From assembly GCA_963802795.1 (NCBI GenBank), contig CAWDJV010000003.1:419670-483669 (forward strand): 64,000 nt of DNA, in the 5' to 3' direction. Position numbers and translations under genes: made by a program. This DNA comes from JAIBJN01 sp963802795. GTDB lineage: Bacteria; Actinomycetota; Thermoleophilia; Gaiellales; Gaiellaceae. The notes below the pieces were generated by a model that had not been told where the DNA came from, searched no databases, and saw only the letters and a program-made list of their open reading frames with translations. Position 1 is the first letter of the stretch. Each line of letters starts with the position of its first letter. Positions 1 to 7,481 of this stretch are shown here, in pieces.

Positions 1-2048
1 TTGAACTGGAAGCGCCGCTCGATGTCGTCGGTGACCTTGGCAATCGTCTCGTGGGCGCGCCGGACGAGCGGGCCGTCGGCGGGCGAGTCGGACGGGCCGC
101 GCTCCGCCACCTCGATCCCCAGACGCCAGAGGCGGCCGAGGAAGCGGGCCATCCCTTCGATCCCGCGGTCCTGCCACTCGATGTCGTCCTCGGCGGGGCC
201 CATGTAGAGCACGTAGAGGCGGACCGCGTCGGTGCCGTAGGCCGCCACCATCTCGTCGGGCGAGATGACGTTGCCCTTCGACTTGGACATCTTCGCGCCG
301 AGGTAGTGGATCATCCCCTGGGTGAAGAGGCGCAGGAACGGCTCACGGAAGCCGAGCAGGCCGAGGTCGTTCAGCACCTTCACGAAGAAGCGCGCGTAGA
401 GCAGGTGCAGGATCGCGTGCTCGATGCCGCCGATGTACTGGTTGACGGGCAGCCAGTGGTTCGCGACGGCGGGGTCCCACGGAGCCTCGTCGTTCGCCGG
501 GTCCGTGTAGCGGATGAAGTACCAGGAGGAATCGACGAACGTGTCCATCGTGTCCGTCTCGCGGCGAGCTTCGCCACCGCAGCGCGGGCACGTCGTTCGC
601 ACCCAATCCTCCGCGGCGGCGAGCGGCGAGCGGCCCTTCGGCAGGTACTCGCCGATGTCCGGCAGGAGGACGGGCAGGTCTTCCTCCGGGACGGGGACGA
701 TGCCGCACTCGTCGCAGTAGACGATCGGGATCGGGCAGCCCCAGTACCGCTGGCGGGAGAGCAGCCAGTCGCGGAGCCGGTAGCCGACCTTGGCACGTCC
801 TTGGCCGCGGGCCTCGAGCCAATCGACGATCGCCTGCTTGGCCTCCGTGCTCGACATGCCCGCGAACTGCGCGGAGTCGACCAGGCGCTCGTCCTCGGCG
901 TGGCCGACGTACGCGGCTCCCTCCTCGACCTCGCCGTCGGCGGGCACGACGACGACCTTGACGGGCAGCTCGAAGCGCTGTGCGAACTCGTAGTCGCGCT
1001 CGTCGTGGGCGGGGACGGCCATGATCGCGCCCGTTCCGTACTCCATGAGGACGTAGTCCGAGACCCAGATCGGCAGGCGGTGCTCGTTGACGGGGTTCGT
1101 GACGAACGCACCTGTGAAGACGCCCGTCTTCTCCTTCTCGGGGTCGGCGCGCTCGATTGCCGAGCGACCGGCCGACCGGCGGGCGTAGTCCAGAACCTCC
1201 TGCTCGTGCGGCGTCCCCGCGACGAGCTCCGGCACGAGCGGGTGCTCCGGCGCGAGGACGAAGAACGTCGCGCCGAACAACGTGTCCGGACGCGTCGTGA
1301 AGACCGGGATGTCGACGTCCAGCTCCTCGATCCGGAAGAGGACCTCGGCGCCTTCCGAGCGGCCGATCCAGTTTCGCTGCATGGTCAGGACCCGCTCGGG
1401 CCAGGACTCGAGCAGCTCCATCTCGTCGAGCAGCCGGTCGGCGTACTCCGTGATCCGGAAGAGCCATTGCTCGAGGCTCTTCGACTCGACCTCGGTACCG
1501 CACGACTCGCAGCGCCCGTCGATCACCTGCTCGTTGGCGAGGACGGTCTGATCCTTGGGGCACCAGTTGACGGGCACTTCCTTCCGGTAGGCCAGGCCCT
1601 GCTCGAAGAACTTCAGGAAGAGCCACTGCGTCCAGCGGTAGTACGAAGGCTCGTGCGTCGAGACCTCGCGGTCCCAGTCGATCGCCCAGCCCATGCGGCG
1701 CATCTGCTCGCGGATGGCCGCGATGTTCCGCTCGGCGACGACTCGCGGATGGCCGCCTTCGCGGATGGCCGCGTTCTCGGCAGGGAGCCCGAACGCGTCG
1801 TAGCCCATCGGGCGCAGGACGTCGTACCCGGATCTGCGCCGGACGTGGGTGATCACGTCGCCGAGCGTGTAGTTCTTCACGTGCCCCATGTGGAGCTCGC
1901 CCGAGGGGTACGGGAGCATCTCGAGCACGTACGTGTGCCTGCCCTCGGCCTCCTCCGGCGAGGAGGGATTCGGGACCCGGAACGCGCGCTCGCGCTCCCA
2001 GACGTCCTGCCACTTGCGCTCGATCGTCTCCGGCTCGTACTGCTCCAT
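1..2048 (-). CDS. leuS: Leucyl-tRNA synthetase, C-terminus cut by window edge
   Basis: Class I aminoacyl-tRNA synthetase that charges tRNA-Leu with leucine in the cytoplasm. The reading frame is open from the ATG at 2048 to the left edge, giving about 682 of the usual 800 or more residues. The nucleotide-binding HMGH lies at residues 53-56 and KMSKSKGN near residue 585. Between them are the CP1 editing insertion and Cys-x-x-Cys pairs (CESCG, CDECG, CPRCG) that suggest zinc sites. The catalytic core is complete; the end of the anticodon-binding region and the C-terminal domain are missing because the window stops. The Shine-Dalgarno GGAGAG precedes the ATG. A terminator hairpin and a short leucine-containing leader ORF lie directly upstream, so expression is probably attenuated by leucine supply. 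Confidence 0.97.
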   Translation of the reverse strand, partial: MEQYEPETIERKWQDVWERERAFRVPNPSSPEEAEGRHTYVLEMLPYPSGELHMGHVKNYTLGDVITHVRRRSGYDVLRPMGYDAFGLPAENAAIREGGHPRVVAERNIAAIREQMRRMGWAIDWDREVSTHEPSYYRWTQWLFLKFFEQGLAYRKEVPVNWCPKDQTVLANEQVIDGRCESCGTEVESKSLEQWLFRITEYADRLLDEMELLESWPERVLTMQRNWIGRSEGAEVLFRIEELDVDIPVFTTRPDTLFGATFFVLAPEHPLVPELVAGTPHEQEVLDYARRSAGRSAIERADPEKEKTGVFTGAFVTNPVNEHRLPIWVSDYVLMEYGTGAIMAVPAHDERDYEFAQRFELPVKVVVVPADGEVEEGAAYVGHAEDERLVDSAQFAGMSSTEAKQAIVDWLEARGQGRAKVGYRLRDWLLSRQRYWGCPIPIVYCDECGIVPVPEEDLPVLLPDIGEYLPKGRSPLAAAEDWVRTTCPRCGGEARRETDTMDTFVDSSWYFIRYTDPANDEAPWDPAVANHWLPVNQYIGGIEHAILHLLYARFFVKVLNDLGLLGFREPFLRLFTQGMIHYLGAKMSKSKGNVISPDEMVAAYGTDAVRLYVLYMGPAEDDIEWQDRGIEGMARFLGRLWRLGIEVAERGPSDSPADGPLVRRAHETIAKVTDDIERRFQF

Positions 2049-2060
2049 CACGCTCTCCGA

Positions 2061-2086
2061 AAGAAAAAGCCTCTCGATCGAGAGGC
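2061..2086 (-). terminator. Attenuator-like intrinsic terminator in the leuS leader
   Basis: Read on the minus strand this is a perfect 7-bp stem (GCCTCTC / GAGAGGC) with a GATC tetraloop, followed at once by TTTTT-C-TT. It ends only about 12 bases before the leuS start codon. A terminator at that place can serve only to stop transcription before leuS. With the leader ORF upstream (2154-2134) the arrangement matches classical amino-acid attenuation. A GGAGGC stretch just after the leader ORF could pair with the GCCTC arm and act as antiterminator; that pairing is inference. Confidence 0.7.
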
Positions 2087-2133
2087 GCTGGGGAGGGCCG
2101 GACGGCCGCGACGGCCGCCTCCGCGCTCCCGGC

Positions 2134-2154
2134 TCAGGTAAGGAGGGTTGCCAT
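2134..2154 (-). CDS. Putative leucine leader peptide (MATLLT) of leuS
   Basis: A seven-codon ORF, ATG-GCA-ACC-CTC-CTT-ACC-TGA, encodes MATLLT with two consecutive Leu codons. It lies 47 bases upstream of the terminator hairpin and about 80 bases upstream of leuS on the same strand. A TAGACT hexamer (complement of 2166-2171), a good match to an actinobacterial -10 box, sits 11 bases before the ATG, so the message could be leaderless or nearly so. There is no strong Shine-Dalgarno. Ribosome stalling at the Leu codons under leucine-tRNA shortage would be the signal. The peptide is very short and could be chance, but codon content and position agree with attenuation of a leucyl-tRNA synthetase. 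Confidence 0.5.
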   Translation of the reverse strand: MATLLT

Positions 2155-2240
2155 TCCGGAGACAAAGTCTAGCGCGCTCTTCGGGCGAGCAGGGCGGATC
2201 AGGGCGGCGGCCTGAAGGAGCAGACTGGCAGAATCGAAGG

Positions 2241-3074
2241 GTGATCTCGACCTACTCGATCGTTGCCTGCGACCTCGAGGCGCGCGAGTGGGGCGTCGCC
2301 GTCCAGTCGAAGTTCCTAGCTGTCGGCGCAGCCGTTCCCGCGGCGGAGCCCGAGGTCGGCGCCCTGGCCACGCAGGCGTGGGCGAACCTCGGCTACCGCC
2401 CGGACGGCCTCGCGCTCCTCCGCGAGGGCTACGCGGCGGCGGACGTCGTGCAGCGCCTCGTCGGCGCAGACGACGGCCGCGATCACCGCCAGCTCGGTGT
2501 CGTCGACGCGGCCGGGCGCGCCGCCACGTACACGGGCTCCGACTGCCTGGAGTGGGCCGGCGGGAAGACCGGGCCGGGCTACGCGGCGCAGGGCAACATC
2601 CTCGTCTCCGACGCGACGGTCGACGCCCTTGCGTCGACGTTCGAGCGAAGCGAAGGGGCGCCGCTCGCGGAGCGGCTCCTCGCCTGCCTCGCCGCCGCCC
2701 AGTCCGCCGGGGGCGACCGGCGAGGCCAGCAGTCGGCCGCGCTCCTCGTCGTCAGGGAGGGCGGCGGCTACGGCGGCACGAGCGACGCCGTCGCCGACCT
2801 CCGCGTCGACGACCATCCTCGCCCAGTCGAGGAGCTCGAGCGCATCTACCGGCTGCACGACCTGCTCTTCGGCCAGACCCCCGAGGAGGAATGGCTGGTC
2901 GTGGACGCGGGCCTCGCGGCCGAGCTGCGCGAGCGGCTGGCCGTGCTCGGCTACGAGAACGACGACCTCGCCGACGCGCTCGCCGCCTGGGCCGGGACCG
3001 AGAACTTCGAAGAGCGCGTCCGCGGTGCCGACCGGATCGACCCGGTGATCCTGGGGCAGCTTCGCGAGCGATGA
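2241..3074 (+). CDS. DUF1028 family Ntn-hydrolase-like protein
   Basis: About 277 residues beginning VISTYSIVACD, the usual opening of the DUF1028 family (Ntn-hydrolase fold, related to YunG/peptidase T3-like proteins). Family members are cytosolic and their substrate is not established. GTG at 2241 is chosen because conserved sequence starts there; the longer ORF from 2148 adds a basic, non-conserved stretch. Conserved patches include GVAVQSKF near residue 18 and GDRRGQQSAALLV near 160. The stop overlaps the ATG of the LtrA gene by 4 bases (ATGA at 3071-3074), so the two are translationally coupled. Divergent from leuS. Confidence 0.88.
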   Translation: MISTYSIVACDLEAREWGVAVQSKFLAVGAAVPAAEPEVGALATQAWANLGYRPDGLALLREGYAAADVVQRLVGADDGRDHRQLGVVDAAGRAATYTGSDCLEWAGGKTGPGYAAQGNILVSDATVDALASTFERSEGAPLAERLLACLAAAQSAGGDRRGQQSAALLVVREGGGYGGTSDAVADLRVDDHPRPVEELERIYRLHDLLFGQTPEEEWLVVDAGLAAELRERLAVLGYENDDLADALAAWAGTENFEERVRGADRIDPVILGQLRER

Positions 3075-4231
3075 GCTCCGCCGACAGCATCGAGCTCGAG
3101 GCCGAGTTCGAGGAGGAGCACCAGGTCACGAGCCTCGAGCTCTTCTTCGACCTCGTCTTCGTCTTCGCAGTCACGCAGGTCACCGGGCTCATGTCCGACG
3201 ACCCGACCTGGGCAGGGGTCGGGCGGGGCCTGCTCATCCTGGCGGCGCTCTGGTGGGCGTGGGGCGCCTACGCCTGGCTGACGAACGCGATCGACCCTGA
3301 CGAGGGCTCGGCCCGCCTCGCCATGCTCGGGGCGATGGCGGCCATGTTCGTGGCGGCGCTCGCGGTGCCTCACGCCTTCGACACGGACGCCGTCCTCTTC
3401 GGGATCGCGTACTTCGTCCTGCGGGTCCTGCACATCGTCGTCTTCGCCGAGGCGACGCCGCACGTGGACGTCCGCCAGGCGTCGTTCCGGCTCGCGCGGA
3501 CCGCGATTCCGGGGCCGGCGCTCCTCATCGTCGCGGGCTTTCTCGACGGCGGCGCCCAGATCGCCGTCTGGCTGATCGCGCTCGCGATCGACTACTCGGG
3601 CCCGTACGTCTTCGGCGTCCGCGGCTTCTCCGTCTCCGCCGGTCACTTCGCGGAGCGCTATGGCCTCGTCGTCATCATCGCGCTCGGCGAGTCGATCGTG
3701 GCGATCGGGATCGGCGCTGCGGGCATCGAGCTCGGGCCGGGAGTCGTGCTCGCGGCGGTGGTCGGCCTGGGGCTCGCCGCCAGCCTCTGGTGGGCGTACT
3801 TCGACGTCGTCGTCTACGTGGCGCGGCAGAAACTCGCCGAGGCGCGCGGCGACGAGCGGGCACGGCTCGCCCGCGACTCGTTCAGCTACCTCCACCTGCC
3901 CATGTTCGCGGGCATCGTGCTGGTGGCGCTCGGGCTCAAGAAGGTGATCGAGCACGTGGACGAGCCTCTCGCGACCGTGCCCGCGGCCGCCCTGTGCGGC
4001 GGAGTGGCCCTCTACCTGCTCTCCCACGACGCGATCCGCTTCCGGGACAACCGAACCGTGAACCGAAGGCGCTGCCTGACGGCGCTCGCGTGCGTCGCGC
4101 TCATCCCCGTGGCGACACGGGTGGACAGCCTCGTTGCGCTGACGCTCGTGACGGCCGTGTCCGCGGCGCTGATCGCGTACGAGGCGCTGCGCTTTCGCGA
4201 GACCCGGACGCGCTGGCGCGCGGCCTCCTAA
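3071..4231 (+). CDS. Low temperature requirement protein A (LtrA) family membrane protein
   Basis: 386 residues. A charged N-terminus is followed by the LtrA signature SLELFFDLVFVFAVTQ near residue 20, then about ten hydrophobic membrane segments, as in the bacterial LtrA family (about 380-400 residues). Listeria LtrA was named for growth at low temperature; the molecular role is not known. Other conserved blocks are WWAWGAYAWL and SAGHFAERYGLVVIIALGESIV, which contains the typical HxxERxxL...GES motif. The ATG at 3071 overlaps the DUF1028 stop, so this is the second gene of a two-gene operon. Confidence 0.93.
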   Translation: MSSADSIELEAEFEEEHQVTSLELFFDLVFVFAVTQVTGLMSDDPTWAGVGRGLLILAALWWAWGAYAWLTNAIDPDEGSARLAMLGAMAAMFVAALAVPHAFDTDAVLFGIAYFVLRVLHIVVFAEATPHVDVRQASFRLARTAIPGPALLIVAGFLDGGAQIAVWLIALAIDYSGPYVFGVRGFSVSAGHFAERYGLVVIIALGESIVAIGIGAAGIELGPGVVLAAVVGLGLAASLWWAYFDVVVYVARQKLAEARGDERARLARDSFSYLHLPMFAGIVLVALGLKKVIEHVDEPLATVPAAALCGGVALYLLSHDAIRFRDNRTVNRRRCLTALACVALIPVATRVDSLVALTLVTAVSAALIAYEALRFRETRTRWRAAS

Positions 4232-4255
4232 CGAGGACGGAGTGCCTGCTCGCTA

Positions 4256-4420
4256 CTACGAGACCGTCGCGGCCCGTAGCGCCCTGAGCAAGCGGCGCGG
4301 TCGGCGCTGTCGCTCGACGGCGACGACCCGACGGCCGACCGCCCGCGTGTGGAGGAGCTCGCGCTCGGCCTCCAGCATGCGGTGACGCGTCTCGAACTGG
4401 GTGAGGGAGAGATTAGTCAT
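4256..4420 (-). CDS. Small basic hypothetical protein, 54 aa
   Basis: A short ORF with ATG at 4420, preceded on the minus strand by AGGAG at a spacing of 10. The product begins MTNLSLTQFETRHRM, then has a leucine/glutamate-rich helix and an arginine-rich tail (RRVVAVERQRRPRRLLR). No domain is recognised. It lies alone in the 345-base gap between LtrA (convergent) and the SHOCT protein gene. It is plausible as a small actinobacterial gene because of its start signal and amphipathic pattern; it could also be a chance frame. Confidence 0.4.
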   Translation of the reverse strand: MTNLSLTQFETRHRMLEAERELLHTRAVGRRVVAVERQRRPRRLLRALRAATVS

Positions 4421-4528
4421 GAGAAAGATGCTCCTGGTTTGATTTCCCACATCCAACCAGCAGCCTCCGGTCGCCACAGTGAGGCAACCAGGCGTCTCGG
4501 GGTGCGGGTAGCTCGACCGGAGAACGCA

Positions 4529-4553
4529 AGAGCCCGCCGAGCAGGCGGGCTCT
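4529..4553 (-). terminator. Strong GC hairpin after the SHOCT protein gene
   Basis: A perfect 10-bp stem AGAGCCCGCC / GGCGGGCTCT with a 5-base loop (GAGCA) starts 23 bases beyond the stop of the SHOCT gene at 4577. The following T-run is weak (CTTGCGTTCT), as is common in high-GC actinobacteria. It can fold on either strand. Confidence 0.6.
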
Positions 4554-4576
4554 CGAGCTTCAAGTTGTAGCTTGGG

Positions 4577-4963
4577 TCAGGCCCCCAGCGCCTTCGCCTT
4601 CAGCTGGTCGTACTCGGCCTGGGAGATCGCCCCCGAGTCGAGGAGGTCCTTCGCCTTGGCGATCTCGGCCGCGGCGCCGCCGGCCGCGACGTCGCGGACG
4701 CGGTCGTCGAACGCTTGCTGCGAGGCCTCGACGGCCCTGATGTTCCGACTCGCCATTTCGTCCGCGTTCACGATCAGGTAGGCGAGTAGCCCGACAAGGG
4801 GAACCACGAGCAGGAAGATGAGCCACGCCGCCTTCTTGAAGCCGGACGCGTCGCGGCGCCTGAAGACGTCGAAGATCACCTGGAAGAGCATCATGAAGTA
4901 GATGATCATGAAGAAGATGATGAGGAGTGACCAGAGGACATCCCCAAGGTCGGCGAACAGCAA
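4577..4963 (-). CDS. PLDc_N / SHOCT domain small membrane protein
   Basis: 128 residues. Two membrane helices (about residues 8-32 and 45-66) with the sequence FDVFRRRDASGFKKAAWLIF resemble the N-terminal membrane module called PLDc_N. The C-terminal 30 residues (IAKAKDLLDSGAISQAEYDQL) form a SHOCT domain, a short module often found on small membrane or stress proteins. The function is not known. AGGAG precedes the start at 4963. A paralogue with the same two-part layout lies at 16263-16655. Single-gene unit followed by a hairpin terminator. Confidence 0.85.
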   Translation of the reverse strand: MLFADLGDVLWSLLIIFFMIIYFMMLFQVIFDVFRRRDASGFKKAAWLIFLLVVPLVGLLAYLIVNADEMASRNIRAVEASQQAFDDRVRDVAAGGAAAEIAKAKDLLDSGAISQAEYDQLKAKALGA

Positions 4964-5062
4964 GCGAGGCTCCTTTCGTGGGACGGGAGGCGCGGAGAGC
5001 CTACCCCGCTGAGCATGCTCTGGCCAGCCGCGAGGGGCGCTTCCGCCCGCGGAAGACGGAGA

Positions 5063-6563
5063 TCATCCCGCAGCAGGCGGTCCGAACCAGGTGGTTAGCG
5101 CGTCGGCGAGCCCCAGCTGGGTTAGGTCTCCCACCCAGGCCACGTATCCATCGGGCCGAATCAACACGGCGGTGGGAGCAGTGACCTCTCCGAGTGCCGG
5201 AAGCTCCCACGCACCAGCGTAGGCGGCGTCGACCACCTGAACCCGATCCGCCCGGGGAGTGATGTCGAAGCCGCCGGGCTCACCGAGGTTGAGCAGCACC
5301 GGCCGGGCGATCGTGCAGGAGGGTGAAGACCCGGAGCGGGCCGTCGGCGGTGACCAGGTCGAGATCGGGCATGCGGCGACCGAGCAGGGGGTGTCCCTCG
5401 CCGAGGTCGTAATGAATGCCCAGACCGGACATCTCCGCGGCGAGTCGCCTGCGCGGCTCGTCCATGCTCAGCAGCTCGGACACGGTGTCGCGCAACGCCT
5501 CGATACGATCGTCGACGCGCATGAGCGCGACTTGCGCCATCGTGTTGCGCAGCACGCGGGCGGCGACCGGGTGGCGCTCGGCGTGGTAGGTATCCAGGAG
5601 GCTTTCCGGCGATATCCGGTTCACCACCTGGGCCAGCTTCCAGCCCAGATTCACCGCATCCTGCACACCGGTGTTGAGACCCTGTCCACCGACCGGGGAA
5701 TGCACGTGCGCCGCGTCGCCGGCCAGCAGGACGCGCCCCGCGCGGTAGGTCGCGGCCTGCCGAGTCATGTCGGTGAACCTGGAGATCCATGTGGGACTGT
5801 GGATCCCGTAATCGCTCCCGTAGACGGCGACGAGCGCCTCGCTGAGATCGCGCAAGGTGGGTTCGGCCGTGGCTCCGACGTGCGACTCGGTCAGCATGAC
5901 CCCCACCGTCCCTCCTTCCTTGTAGACCACTTCGCCGTCGCGGATCTCGTAGTCCACCTTGCCCAGGGCATGCATGCCAGAGGCATCGCGGCGGATGCCC
6001 AACTCAGGCTCCTCGGTCATCTCGACCTGGGCGATCAGGGCGCTCGTCGTCGGCTCCCAGCCCGGGAACTCGATGCCGGCTTCTTTACGGACAAGACTGC
6101 GTCCTCCGTCGCACCCGACGAGATACTGCGCCCGCAGCGACTGGTCGTCGAACAGCTCGACATCGACGCCGTTGGCGTCCTGCGCAAGGCCCGTCACCTC
6201 ACGTCCGCGATAGATCGTCACCGGCAGCTCGCCGACCCAGCCGGCCAGGATGCGCTCGATGTGGTTCTGCCACAGCCCGAGCCCGTAGGGGTGGCGGGTG
6301 GGGAAGTCGCTGATGTCCAAACGGACGCTGGCGAACCCCGCGACCTGAGCCACCTGTCCCTCCGAGAGGAACCGACCGGCGATGCCACGCTGATCGAGGA
6401 CCTCGATGGTGCGTGAGTGCAGACCGCCTGCTCGCGAGCCGGGGAGGTCCTGGCTGGCGCGCCGCTCGACGATGGCGACGTCCACGCCCGCCAACGCCAA
6501 CTCGCCGGCCAGCATCAGCCCCGTCGGGCCTCCTCCGGCGATCACCACCGCATGCTCGGTCAT
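5063..6563 (-). pseudogene. FAD-dependent aromatic-ring monooxygenase, one frameshift
   Basis: Flavoprotein monooxygenase of the PHBH/PgaE-like group, which hydroxylates aromatic substrates with NAD(P)H and O2. The N-terminal part (ATG at 6563) has the FAD Rossmann motif VIAGGGPTGLMLA at residues 7-19, the DG motif GCDGGRS, and RVLLAGDAAHVHSPVGGQG. The frame breaks near residue 418 (5310) and continues in another frame as LLNLGEPGGFDI to the stop at 5063, which is the expected thioredoxin-like C-terminus. Deleting the single T on the minus strand at 5310 (CACGATCGCC to CACGACGCC) restores HDARPVLLNLG. This is either a recent mutation or a sequence error. The neighbouring amidotransferase gene ends 85 bases upstream. 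Substrate unknown. Confidence 0.85.
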
Positions 6564-6648
6564 CGCTGCACTCCGGCCGGCATCACGCCGGTCGCGACCA
6601 GCGCATCACATCCCTCCGCGCCGAGTGCCCGCAACTGCACCGCGAGTC

Positions 6649-7476
6649 TTAGCGGGACGGCGCGAAGGGCCGCAGCTCGTCGGCACCCGGCTGCACGATC
6701 CCGACATGGGATTCGGGCGCCTCGTTCCAGGCGCCGGCAAGATCGCCGAGGGGCTCGGACACGACGACGCGGGTCTCGTCCGACAACCCGGCGAGCTCCT
6801 CGCTTTCCGGGTAGAGAGCCTTCAACGTGTCCATGCGCGTGCTGAAGTAGAGCGAGCGCGAGTCGCCCTCGCTCGAGTAGCGAAACGCCCACACGCTCTG
6901 CCCGTCGGTCGTCGCGACCGTCATCTGGATGGGATGCTCGACCCCGTGCTTGTGTCCCGTGTCCTCGACGAGGCCGACCATCTGCTCGACGGCGGCCACG
7001 GGGTCGCGCTCCAGCCCGAACGTCAGCGCCAGATAGAACATCGCCTCCGAGTCGGTCGTGCCTTCGATCGACGAATAGAGTGAGTCGTCGACGGCAAGCA
7101 CGAGCTCCCGCCTCAGGCGCGGGAACTCGCGAATGAGCCCGTTGTGCATCCAGAGCCAGCGCCCGTAGCGGAAGGGGTGCGTGTTCGTCTGCTGGATCGC
7201 CGTCCCGGTCGACGCGCGGATGTGGGCGAAGAAGAGCGGCGAGGAGATCCCGGCGGCGAGCTCGCGGAGGTTCCGGTCGTTCCAAGCCGGATGCGTGCTG
7301 CGGTAGACCCTCGGCGTCTCACTCTCGTCATACCAGCCGACGCCGAAGCCGTCGCCGTTCGTCGTCGTCGCGCCCTGTCTGGCGTGCAGGCTCTGGTCGA
7401 TCAGCGAGCGGTCGCGCTTGACGAGCAGCTCCTCGAGTGGGATCGGAGATCCTGAGTAGGCGAGCCAGCGACACAT
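6649..7476 (-). CDS. Class II glutamine amidotransferase (GATase_4, YafJ/EgtC-like)
   Basis: 275 residues beginning MCRWLAYSG; Cys2 is the N-terminal nucleophile after Met removal. Typical Ntn-type glutaminase motifs follow: NGDGFGVGWY near residue 40, FFAHIRAST near 82, and MHNG near 110. The family hydrolyses a gamma-glutamyl amide; EgtC members remove glutamate from a gamma-glutamyl ergothioneine intermediate, while others (YafJ) have no proven substrate. No egtB or egtD lies nearby, so ergothioneine synthesis cannot be claimed. The start is 5 bases from the stop of the MFS gene, so it is probably the last gene of the long peptidase/permease operon. Confidence 0.92.
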   Translation of the reverse strand: MCRWLAYSGSPIPLEELLVKRDRSLIDQSLHARQGATTTNGDGFGVGWYDESETPRVYRSTHPAWNDRNLRELAAGISSPLFFAHIRASTGTAIQQTNTHPFRYGRWLWMHNGLIREFPRLRRELVLAVDDSLYSSIEGTTDSEAMFYLALTFGLERDPVAAVEQMVGLVEDTGHKHGVEHPIQMTVATTDGQSVWAFRYSSEGDSRSLYFSTRMDTLKALYPESEELAGLSDETRVVVSEPLGDLAGAWNEAPESHVGIVQPGADELRPFAPSR

Positions 7477-7481
7477 CGGTC

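Noticed and set aside
51..2141. Long plus-strand open frame of 696 codons across leuS
   Set aside because: It is the antisense shadow of leuS: low-complexity Arg/Asp/Val composition, no domain, while the minus frame has complete synthetase motifs. The same applies to the long antisense frames over rne, mrdA, valS and clpX.
2087..2160. T-box riboswitch upstream of leuS
   Set aside because: No AGGGTGG-N-ACCGCG-type antiterminator is present. The only TGGC-like site would pair with a discriminator not expected for tRNA-Leu. A leader-peptide attenuator explains the region better.
6649..7476. Ergothioneine gene egtC
   Set aside because: The fold fits, but no egtA, egtB, egtD or egtE is nearby; the family contains other members of unknown role.
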